Part shown: piece by piece, positions 1-4,966 of the stretch | Numbering within the stretch: position 1 is the first letter of the stretch | Layout of the letters: every line of letters begins with the position of its first letter | Assembly (NCBI GenBank): GCA_016182705.1 | Contig: JACPGA010000151.1 | Span: 1 to 8,331 of the forward strand | DNA from: Deltaproteobacteria bacterium | GTDB lineage: Bacteria; Desulfobacterota; GWC2-55-46 | Length of the DNA stretch: 8,331 bases | Reading direction: 5' to 3' | Made by a program: the position numbers and the translations under genes | Notes under the pieces: generated by a model | Databases searched by the model: none | What the model was told of the DNA's origin: nothing | Seen by the model: the letters and a program-made list of their open reading frames with translations, nothing else

Positions 1-1059
1 CTCGAGCTAAAAGGCAAGCCCGCTGTCATAATGATGGTCGGCCTCCAGGGCTCCGGCAAGACGACCACGACCGCGAAGCTCGCGCTGCACCTTAAGAAAA
101 AGGGCAGGAACCCGTACATAGTCCCTGCCGACCTTTTCAGGCTCGCGGCCGTCCTGCAGCTCAAAAGACTGGCGGCTGAGATAAAGGTAGACTGTTTTGA
201 CAGCGAAGGGTACACTTCTCCCGCTGAGATATGCTCTGAGGCGGCTCGCATAGCGGCCCTCAAGGGCTATGACATATTGCTGGTCGATACGGCCGGAAGG
301 CTCCACATAGACGACGCCCTCATGGACCAGCTCAAGGGCATGAAGGACATACTGAGGCCGAGTGAAGTCCTGTTCGTCGCTGACTCGATGACCGGACAGG
401 ACGCGGTCAATACCGCCAAGGGCTTCAATGAGTCAATCGGCATAACCGGCGTCGTCCTCACGAAATTCGACGGAGACGCAAGGGGCGGAGCGGCCCTGTC
501 CATGAGGATGACTACCGGCAGCCCCATAAAGTTCGTGGGCACCGGCGAGAAGGTAGACGCCCTCGAGGTCTTCCATCCGGGAAGGCTCGCGGGCAGGATA
601 CTCGACATGGGCGACGTATTGACGCTCATCGAGAAGGCCCAGGGAGCTTTTGACGAGAAGCAGTCGCTGGAACTCCAGAAGAAGCTCAAGAAAGACGAGT
701 TTACTCTTGAAGACTTCAAAAACCAGCTCCAGCAGATCAAGAAGCTCGGCTCCATAGAGTCGATACTGTCGATGGTGCCAGGGTTCGACGCCATAAAAAA
801 GGCCAAGGACATACAGATAGACGAGAAGGAAGTCGCCAGGATCGAGGCCATCATAAATTCGATGACCAGGCCTGAGAGACATAACCCCGCAATCCTCAAC
901 GCCAGCAGGCGTCAGAGGATAGCCAAGGGCAGCGGCACCAAGGTGCAGGATGTGAACAAGCTCATCAAGCAGTACGCCGACATGCGCAAGATGATGAAGA
1001 AGTTCAAGAGCGCCGGGCCCAGGGGCATAAAAGGCTTATTTCAGAAGTTTTCACAGTAG
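1..1059 (+). CDS. ffh: Signal recognition particle protein Ffh, 5'-truncated by the window edge
   Basis: This is the GTPase of the bacterial signal recognition particle, which binds 4.5S RNA and signal peptides and delivers ribosomes to FtsY at the membrane. The frame is open from base 1, so the first ATG (31) is internal; about 352 residues are present and roughly the first 100 (the N domain) lie outside the window. Fragment residues 14-21 are the P-loop [13 protein letters not shown] is at about 96-100, [10 protein letters not shown] at about 154-163 and GTGEK at about 180-184. The M domain follows, with LSMVPGF and the RNA-binding helix-turn-helix around [13 protein letters not shown], ending in a Met/Lys-rich tail. 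The M domain separates it from FtsY. One small oddity is ILDMGDV where Ffh proteins usually have ILGMGDV. The rpsP gene follows after 49 nt with no terminator between, so co-transcription is likely. Confidence 0.97.
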   Translation, partial: LELKGKPAVIMMVGLQGSGKTTTTAKLALHLKKKGRNPYIVPADLFRLAAVLQLKRLAAEIKVDCFDSEGYTSPAEICSEAARIAALKGYDILLVDTAGRLHIDDALMDQLKGMKDILRPSEVLFVADSMTGQDAVNTAKGFNESIGITGVVLTKFDGDARGGAALSMRMTTGSPIKFVGTGEKVDALEVFHPGRLAGRILDMGDVLTLIEKAQGAFDEKQSLELQKKLKKDEFTLEDFKNQLQQIKKLGSIESILSMVPGFDAIKKAKDIQIDEKEVARIEAIINSMTRPERHNPAILNASRRQRIAKGSGTKVQDVNKLIKQYADMRKMMKKFKSAGPRGIKGLFQKFSQ

Positions 1060-1108
1060 AGTACAGCTAAACACTTTTTTAACAATACAGACGGAGGAAC
1101 ACCGAACA

Positions 1109-1354
1109 ATGGCAGTAAAGATCAGGCTTACAAGACAAGGCGGAAAAAAGAAGCCCTTTTATCGCATCGTGGTCGCTGATTCAGAAGCACCGAGGGACGG
1201 AAGCTTCCTCGAGGTAATCGGCACCTACAACCCCATGACTGAGCCGGCTACGGTCGACCTCAAGGGTGAGAGGGTAGCATTCTGGCTCAATCAGGGCGCG
1301 GTACCGACTGATACAGTAAAGCAGCTTCTCAAGAAGGCTGCCAAGGCTGCCTGA
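1109..1354 (+). CDS. rpsP: 30S ribosomal protein bS16
   Basis: This is small-subunit protein bS16, which binds 16S rRNA and supports 30S assembly. The 81-residue product is of usual length and begins with the family signature [25 protein letters not shown] written as [16 protein letters not shown] then FYRIVVADS; it continues with the conserved [14 protein letters not shown] and a C-terminal helix rich in Lys and Ala. The start is set by a strong GGAGG at 1093-1097, 11 nt before the ATG. It opens the classical rpsP-khpA-rimM-trmD cluster and lies 71 nt upstream of khpA. Confidence 0.98.
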   Translation: MAVKIRLTRQGGKKKPFYRIVVADSEAPRDGSFLEVIGTYNPMTEPATVDLKGERVAFWLNQGAVPTDTVKQLLKKAAKAA

Positions 1355-1425
1355 TTCTCCAGGCGCGGCGGAGGGCCACATACAGACACCCTGAACCTAC
1401 AACAGGCCGTTCGGAGGGGTATCGC

Positions 1426-1656
1426 ATGAAGGAACTAATCGAGATCATTGCGAAGGCTCTTGTCGATCATCCGGAAGAAGTAAGGGTCATGGAAGTCGTT
1501 GGCGAGAAGACTTCTGTTATCGAGTTGTCTGTGGCGAAAGAAGATCTGGGAAAAGTAATAGAGAAGCAGGGCAGGACTGCGCGGGCCATAAGGACCATCC
1601 TTACCGCGGCTTCCACCAAGCTGAAAAAGCGCTCTGTGCTGGAGATAATTGAGTAA
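1426..1656 (+). CDS. khpA: KH-domain RNA-binding protein KhpA (YlqC type)
   Basis: This is a 76-residue single-KH-domain protein of the KhpA/YlqC family, a small cytoplasmic RNA-binding protein commonly encoded between rpsP and rimM. In some Gram-positive bacteria it pairs with KhpB/Jag and influences cell elongation and division. The sequence opens with [19 protein letters not shown] and ends [10 protein letters not shown], both typical. The RNA-gripping GXXG loop, normally GKQG within VIGKQGRT, reads EKQG here (Glu46, Lys47, Gln48, Gly49), so the first glycine is replaced by an acidic residue. The flanking helix [10 protein letters not shown] is intact. The start is supported by GGAGGG at 1413-1418, 7 nt before the ATG. 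The last 8 nt overlap rimM. Confidence 0.93.
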   Translation: MKELIEIIAKALVDHPEEVRVMEVVGEKTSVIELSVAKEDLGKVIEKQGRTARAIRTILTAASTKLKKRSVLEIIE

Positions 1657-2161
1657 CGAGGAACTAATCCCCATTGGCAAGCTGACAGGCGCGCACGGGA
1701 TAAGGGGCGAGGTGAAACTCGCCCCTTACGGGCCGCTTGACGATATCCAATGGGGGACGGTCTATATCGCCAGAGGCGCCACGGCGCCGGAAGAGCGCAA
1801 GGTGCTCTCTTTCCGCATGCACAAGGGCGTATACCTGGTATTTTTCGAAGGCGTCTCTGACAGGAACGCTGCCGAGGCAATGTCAGGGTACGAAGTACTT
1901 GTGCATAAGTCTGCCGTCCCTGAAGCCGGAGAAGGCGAGTATTACTATTCCGACCTTGTCGGCATGGAGGTCTTCACCGAAGAGGGGAAGCTCGTAGGCC
2001 GGGTGGACAATGTATTTTCCACCGGGGGCAATGACGTCCTTGAGACCTCAGGGCCTTTTGGCGAAGTCCTCATCCCTGCCATAGAGAGCGTGATCATCCG
2101 CATCGAGCCCGAAAAAAGGAAGATCACGGTCCGTCTCATGGAGGGGCTTCTCCCTGACTAA
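1649..2161 (+). CDS. rimM: Ribosome maturation factor RimM
   Basis: RimM assists late maturation of the 30S head, binding near S19 and the 16S 3' domain. The 170-residue product has normal length. Residues 8-23 ([16 protein letters not shown]) match the N-terminal beta-barrel. The PRC-barrel half begins near [11 protein letters not shown] (98-108) and contains TGGNDVLE (125-132) and LIPAIESVI (141-149), ending in MEGLLPD. The start is a TTG overlapping the khpA stop region by 8 nt (TTGAGTAA). No ATG lies near the conserved N-terminus, and GGAG at 1641-1644 sits only 4 nt upstream. Translation is therefore probably coupled to khpA termination and weak, as known for RimM in E. coli. Confidence 0.95.
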   Translation: MSNEELIPIGKLTGAHGIRGEVKLAPYGPLDDIQWGTVYIARGATAPEERKVLSFRMHKGVYLVFFEGVSDRNAAEAMSGYEVLVHKSAVPEAGEGEYYYSDLVGMEVFTEEGKLVGRVDNVFSTGGNDVLETSGPFGEVLIPAIESVIIRIEPEKRKITVRLMEGLLPD

Positions 2162-2185
2162 AAGGGATGCCCGGTTTCCTTCAAA

Positions 2186-2917
2186 ATGATATTCGAGATA
2201 CTGACCCTTTTCCCTGAGTTCTTCTCATCTCCCCTGAAGCAGAGCGTAGTAGGCAAGGCGATAGTCAAAGGGATTATCCAGGTAACTGCCCATAATCTCA
2301 GGGACTTCACGCTCGACAAGCACAAGACCACCGACGATTCCCCCTACGGCGGCGGCCACGGCATGGTAATGAAGGTCGAGCCTATGGCGCGGGCCATAGA
2401 GGCCCTGAAGGCCGGAAGGCCGGACGCGACGGTTGTAATGACCACGCCGCAGGGCGAGAGGTTTACACAGAAGACAGCAGCCGAGTTTGCCTCTCTACCA
2501 GCCCTTATCATAATCTGCGGCAGGTACGAGGGCTATGACGAGCGCATAAGGGCTTTTGCCGACCGGGAAGTGTCTGTCGGTGATTATGTCCTTTCAGGCG
2601 GGGAGATACCGGCACTGGCCATAGTGGACGCCGTGGCAAGGCTTGTTCCGGGCGTTCTCGGCGAGCCCGGCTCGAGCGAGTCAGACTCTTTTTCAGCCGG
2701 GCTCCTTGAGTACCCGCAGTATACGAGGCCCGAAGAGTTCAGGGGCATGACCGTCCCTGAGGTGCTGCTTTCCGGCAACCACGCCTCAATTGAGAAATGG
2801 CGCCGGCGCGAGGCCCTGAAAAGGACTTTCCAGAAGAGGCCGGACCTTATCCCTCTGGCAGACCTTACAGATGAGGACAGGGCGTTTATCGAAGAGTTGA
2901 AAAGGGGCAAGGTCTGA
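2186..2917 (+). CDS. trmD: tRNA (guanine-N1)-methyltransferase TrmD
   Basis: TrmD transfers a methyl group from S-adenosylmethionine to N1 of G37 in tRNAs reading CNN/GNN-type codons, preventing +1 frameshifting. The 243-residue protein carries all SPOUT-family signatures: SPYGGGHGMVMK (52-63), the trefoil-knot segments CGRYEGYDERI (111-121) and SVGDYVLSGGE (130-140), and LSGNHASIEKWRR (195-207). By alignment from memory, Arg152 and Asp167 match the catalytic Arg154 and Asp169 of the well-studied gamma-proteobacterial enzymes. The ATG is the only start that fits the conserved MxFEILTLFPE terminus. It has no Shine-Dalgarno sequence at normal distance; the nearest is AAGGGA at 2162-2167, about 18 nt away. 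It lies 24 nt after rimM. No terminator is seen before the rplS promoter region. Confidence 0.97.
   Translation: MIFEILTLFPEFFSSPLKQSVVGKAIVKGIIQVTAHNLRDFTLDKHKTTDDSPYGGGHGMVMKVEPMARAIEALKAGRPDATVVMTTPQGERFTQKTAAEFASLPALIIICGRYEGYDERIRAFADREVSVGDYVLSGGEIPALAIVDAVARLVPGVLGEPGSSESDSFSAGLLEYPQYTRPEEFRGMTVPEVLLSGNHASIEKWRRREALKRTFQKRPDLIPLADLTDEDRAFIEELKRGKV
2665..2702 (+). other. Nested inverted repeat inside trmD
   Basis: An 8-bp perfect inverted repeat (GCCCGGCT at 2665-2672, AGCCGGGC at 2695-2702) encloses a second small one, GAGTCAGACTC, followed by a short T tract. The RNA could form a two-tier hairpin within the trmD message. It lies where TrmD proteins carry their less conserved linker before the DSF motif. 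There is no T run after the outer stem, so it is not a normal intrinsic terminator. Any role is unknown and it may be chance in a GC-rich gene. Confidence 0.4.
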
Positions 2918-2969
2918 GGGCTTTTAAAGCGGTTTTTCCGTAGCGGACGACCTGTCTTGAACGCTTCAA

Positions 2970-3026
2970 TTTTTATGTTGTTTTGAGTATTTTTCTGTTG
3001 CAATTCATGCCGGGTTCCTGCATAAT
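2970..3026 (+). promoter_or_regulatory. Predicted sigma70-type promoter for rplS
   Basis: TTGCAA at 2998-3003 and CATAAT at 3021-3026 are separated by the ideal 17 nt, matching 4/6 and 5/6 of the -35 and -10 consensus. The bases just upstream (about 2970-2997) are A/T tracts such as AATTTTTATG and GTATTTTTC, which resemble an UP element contacting the RNA polymerase alpha subunit. Transcription would start near 3033, leaving a leader of about 44 nt before the rplS ATG. The whole 2918-3076 gap is otherwise AT-rich and non-coding, with no terminator after trmD. Confidence 0.6.
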
Positions 3027-3064
3027 TCATGTTTATTATTTTGAAAAAGGATCAATCAATTCGC

Positions 3065-3070
3065 GGAGGG
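3065..3070 (+). promoter_or_regulatory. Ribosome binding site that fixes the rplS start
   Basis: GGAGGG lies 6 nt before the ATG at 3077. It decides against the longer in-frame reading from the ATG at 3029, which would add 16 residues absent from L19 proteins and would begin upstream of the predicted transcription start. Confidence 0.85.
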
Positions 3071-3076
3071 CAGCAT

Positions 3077-3418
3077 ATGGGCATCATTCAGGATATCGAG
3101 AAAGAATTCATAAGGACTGACATGCCGGTTTTCCATCCGGGTGACACCCTTCATGTAAGAGTGAAGATAAAAGAAGGCGAAAAGGAGAGGGTGCAGCCTT
3201 TCGAGGGCACCGTCATCAAGATGCGCGGCAGCGGAGTGCGCGCCACCTTCACGCTGAGGAAGGTCACTTCCGGCGTAGGCGTCGAGAGGATATTCCCGGT
3301 GAACTCCCCGGCGCTCGAGTCCATAAAGGTGCTCACAAAGGGCAAGGTAAGAAGGGCGAAGCTCTACTACCTGCGCGACCTTAAGGGCAAGGCAGCAAGG
3401 ATAAAGGTAAAGAGGTAA
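3077..3418 (+). CDS. rplS: 50S ribosomal protein bL19
   Basis: bL19 sits at the 30S-50S interface of the ribosome. With the start at 3077 the product is 113 residues, the usual size, and begins [17 protein letters not shown]. Family blocks are clear: [13 protein letters not shown] (19-31), [15 protein letters not shown] (39-53), [21 protein letters not shown] (58-78, split here as [10 protein letters not shown] and [11 protein letters not shown]), and the basic C-terminus [22 protein letters not shown]. It is separated from trmD by 159 nt holding its own predicted promoter, and it ends 5 nt before a strong terminator. It can therefore be a single-gene transcript as well as the last gene of the rpsP operon. 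Confidence 0.97.
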   Translation: MGIIQDIEKEFIRTDMPVFHPGDTLHVRVKIKEGEKERVQPFEGTVIKMRGSGVRATFTLRKVTSGVGVERIFPVNSPALESIKVLTKGKVRRAKLYYLRDLKGKAARIKVKR

Positions 3419-3423
3419 TCGAC

Positions 3424-3457
3424 AAAGGCCCGGCCGAAAAGGCCGGGCCTTTTTTTT
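3424..3457 (+). terminator. Intrinsic terminator after rplS
   Basis: A perfect 9-bp GC stem (GGCCCGGCC at 3427-3435, GGCCGGGCC at 3441-3449) with a GAAAA loop is extended by three A-T pairs and followed by eight T (3450-3457). It begins 5 nt after the rplS stop and should end the ribosomal-protein transcript. Confidence 0.95.
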
Positions 3458-3468
3458 ACCCCCATCAG

Positions 3469-4098
3469 ATGGACACCTACGAAAAGGACGCACATTCAAA
3501 AGGCTATTGCACTGTAGCAGGCCTTGACGAGGCAGGCCGCGGGCCTTTGGCCGGGCCGGTCGTCGCCGCCGCTGTTATTCTTCCATTTCCTCCTCCGATT
3601 GACATAGGGTTCAGGGACTCAAAGGCCCTTTCGCCCAAATCAAGGGAAAAGCTCGTAAAAGAAGTGTTCAGGGTTGCCCGCGCCGTCGGCATCGGAATGG
3701 TCTGGCCTGAGGAGATAGACCGGATAAATATCCACAAGGCCTCTCTTCTCGCTATGGAAAGGGCGGTCGAAAAGCTCGGCATTAAGCCCGACATGCTCCT
3801 TGTAGACGGGACTTTCCCGATTAATTCTGACATCGAGCAGAGGCCTATTATCTCAGGGGACGCTTTGAGCGTCTCCATAGCGGCCGCCTCGATCGTGGCC
3901 AAAACGACGAGGGACAGCATAATGCATGCCTACCACCACAGCTTCCCGGAGTACGACTTCCCCTCGAACAAGGGCTACGGCACCCGTGACCACATGGACG
4001 CCATAGACGAGCATGGCGCCGCGCCTATGCACAGGAAGACTTTCAGGGGCGTAATGAAGGACCTGTTCTCGGGCCTCAAGGGAAAGTCCGATGGATAG
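3469..4098 (+). CDS. rnhB: Ribonuclease HII
   Basis: RNase HII cuts the RNA strand of RNA-DNA hybrids and starts removal of single ribonucleotides misincorporated into DNA. The 209-residue protein has the N-terminal GLDEAGRGPLAGP motif with Asp20 and Glu21. Asp113 lies in LLVDGTF and Asp131 in SGDALSVSIAAASIVAK; together these form the four-acid metal site. Tyr170 in KGYGT is the residue that reads the ribonucleotide-DNA junction. The spacing Asp113-Asp131 and Asp131-Tyr170 agrees with known family members. The ATG lies only 11 nt after the T run of the rplS terminator and has no Shine-Dalgarno sequence. No other start codon precedes the conserved core, so expression may rely on read-through or an unseen promoter. 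The last 8 nt overlap yraN. Confidence 0.96.
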   Translation: MDTYEKDAHSKGYCTVAGLDEAGRGPLAGPVVAAAVILPFPPPIDIGFRDSKALSPKSREKLVKEVFRVARAVGIGMVWPEEIDRINIHKASLLAMERAVEKLGIKPDMLLVDGTFPINSDIEQRPIISGDALSVSIAAASIVAKTTRDSIMHAYHHSFPEYDFPSNKGYGTRDHMDAIDEHGAAPMHRKTFRGVMKDLFSGLKGKSDG

Positions 4099-4432
4099 GG
4101 CGGCCATTGGAAAGCGCGGCGAGATTGAAGCCGCCCGGTTCCTCGAATCGAGGGGCTATAAGGTACTTGAACAAATAGACCTGGTGGCCAGGGACGGGCA
4201 TACGGTCGTTTTCATCGAGGTTAAGACAAGGGGCTCGGACCGCTTCGGAGCGCCAACTGCCAGCGTGGACGCTAAAAAACAGAAGAAGATTCTCCTGACG
4301 TCACAGTTTTATATAGAGAGCAACAGGCTTTTTGATTCAGATTTGAGGTTTGATGTCGTAGGCATCGAGATAAACGGCGGAAAGCTCGCCTTCGAGCTCG
4401 TGAAGAACGCCTTCGAGGCAACCGAAGGATAG
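4091..4432 (+). CDS. yraN: YraN/UPF0102 family putative endonuclease, internally shortened
   Basis: This 113-residue protein belongs to the YraN/UPF0102 family, a PD-(D/E)xK nuclease-like fold of uncertain function, often encoded beside rnhB. Visible signatures are IGKRGEIEAARFLESRGYKVLE (6-27, read as IGKRGEIEAARF and LESRGYKVLE), IDLVARDG (29-36), VVFIEVKTR (39-47), RFGAP (51-55) and LRFDVVGIE (85-93). The core residues Glu11, Asp30, Glu43 and Lys45 are kept. The usual strand between LE and IDL (about nine residues such as RNWRCPAGE) is reduced to one Gln (Gln28), a net loss of about eight residues including the Glu normally preceding Ile-Asp. It overlaps rnhB by 8 nt with AAGGGA about 7 nt upstream of its ATG, so the pair is translationally linked. 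It ends 3 nt from the stop of the convergent gene. Confidence 0.9.
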   Translation: MDRAAIGKRGEIEAARFLESRGYKVLEQIDLVARDGHTVVFIEVKTRGSDRFGAPTASVDAKKQKKILLTSQFYIESNRLFDSDLRFDVVGIEINGGKLAFELVKNAFEATEG

Positions 4433-4435
4433 AAG

Positions 4436-4930
4436 CTATCTGAACAGTATCCCTTCCTTGTCGTTGCCAGGGGCTGCGGGCGGCTCGTCATGCGGCGACA
4501 GGTCTAACGATGGCACAGGTCTTGGCTCTTTTTTCTCGGCTGATTCAGCAACAAGTGAGCCTCTCAAACCGTCGAGCATACCGGATTTCAGTTTTTCAAG
4601 GCGGGTTGTTATCTCCTCAATATCTTCCCTCTTGCCCTTTAAGCTCCTGACCGACTCCACTACGCCGCCGGTATAAGCGCTGACAACCCCATAGACCTTC
4701 GCTGACCGTTCCTTTCCGGGGGTTTCTGTAATTCGTATCTGCTTCAAGTTCTCTGTTGTTTTGATTTTTTCATCGGCTGGCAGGGGCGGGAAGCCCCGGC
4801 TTTCCATTAATATGTTTGCTTCCCTGCTGAAATCCTCTACAATGTTCAATGCCGCTCCGATGCTCTCGTTTGACCATGCGCTCAGTGGAAACAGGAGCAG
4901 TATCAGCAAGGTAAAAACCGTTTTTTTCAT
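4436..4930 (-). CDS. Hypothetical secreted protein with signal peptide
   Basis: I do not recognise a family for this 164-residue protein. Residues 1-20 form a classical signal peptide: MKK, a hydrophobic core TVFTLLILLLFPL, and a likely cut at SAWS/NES. There is no lipobox cysteine, so the mature protein is probably soluble in the periplasm or secreted. Residues 23-45 look helical. Residues about 88-127 are charged and helical, with possible coiled-coil character (KGKREDIEEITTRLEKLK). The C-terminal 30 residues are rich in Pro, Asp and Glu and probably disordered. The mature protein has no cysteine. It is convergent with yraN (3 nt apart, no terminator seen) and divergent from polA (36 nt apart). 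Its start is directly preceded by a near-consensus promoter and no Shine-Dalgarno site. The signal peptide requires this ATG. Confidence 0.8.
   Translation of the reverse strand: MKKTVFTLLILLLFPLSAWSNESIGAALNIVEDFSREANILMESRGFPPLPADEKIKTTENLKQIRITETPGKERSAKVYGVVSAYTGGVVESVRSLKGKREDIEEITTRLEKLKSGMLDGLRGSLVAESAEKKEPRPVPSLDLSPHDEPPAAPGNDKEGILFR
4816..4843 (+). promoter_or_regulatory. Candidate polA promoter inside the divergent gene
   Basis: TTGCTT (4816-4821) and TACAAT (4838-4843) are 16 nt apart on the plus strand, matching 3/6 and 5/6 of consensus. This would start a polA transcript near 4850, with a leader of about 117 nt running antisense to the 5' end of the secreted-protein gene. A weaker alternative is TATCAT at 4941-4946, which overlaps the minus-strand -10 but lacks a good -35. 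This is weak evidence. Confidence 0.3.
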
Positions 4931-4936
4931 TTTACG

Positions 4937-4964
4937 AGTATATCATCCGGGGCAATACTGTCAA
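4937..4964 (-). promoter_or_regulatory. Near-consensus sigma70 promoter predicted to give a leaderless mRNA
   Basis: On the minus strand a perfect TTGACA (4964-4959) is followed after 16 nt by TATACT (4942-4937), 5/6 of the -10 consensus. Only six bases (CGTAAA) separate the -10 hexamer from the ATG at 4930-4928. The expected transcription start is therefore at or within a base of the A of the start codon. The -35 lies 2 bp before the polA start codon, so the two genes share this control region. Confidence 0.7.
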
Positions 4965-4966
4965 AC

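Noticed and set aside
267..899. 210-codon open frame on the minus strand across ffh
   Set aside because: It lies wholly opposite the well-conserved ffh gene, has Ser/Met-rich composition typical of antisense frames, and shows no family motif.
1075..1080. T6 run after ffh as a possible terminator
   Set aside because: No stem-loop precedes it, and rpsP follows closely, so read-through is more likely.
1355..1425. Small gene or leader peptide after the extra GGAGGG near 1370
   Set aside because: No start codon lies at a usable distance and the 71-nt gap already holds the khpA ribosome binding site.
3029..3076. Longer N-terminus for L19 starting at the ATG at 3029
   Set aside because: It adds 16 residues not found in L19 proteins, has no ribosome binding site, and would start upstream of the predicted transcription start; GGAGGG sits correctly before 3077.
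3056..3499. 147-codon minus-strand open frame across rplS
   Set aside because: It runs through the rplS gene and its terminator hairpin and has no recognisable domain.
4458..4676. Plus-strand open frame inside the secreted-protein gene
   Set aside because: The minus-strand frame has a signal peptide and a near-consensus promoter, while this one is Ser/Pro-rich with neither.
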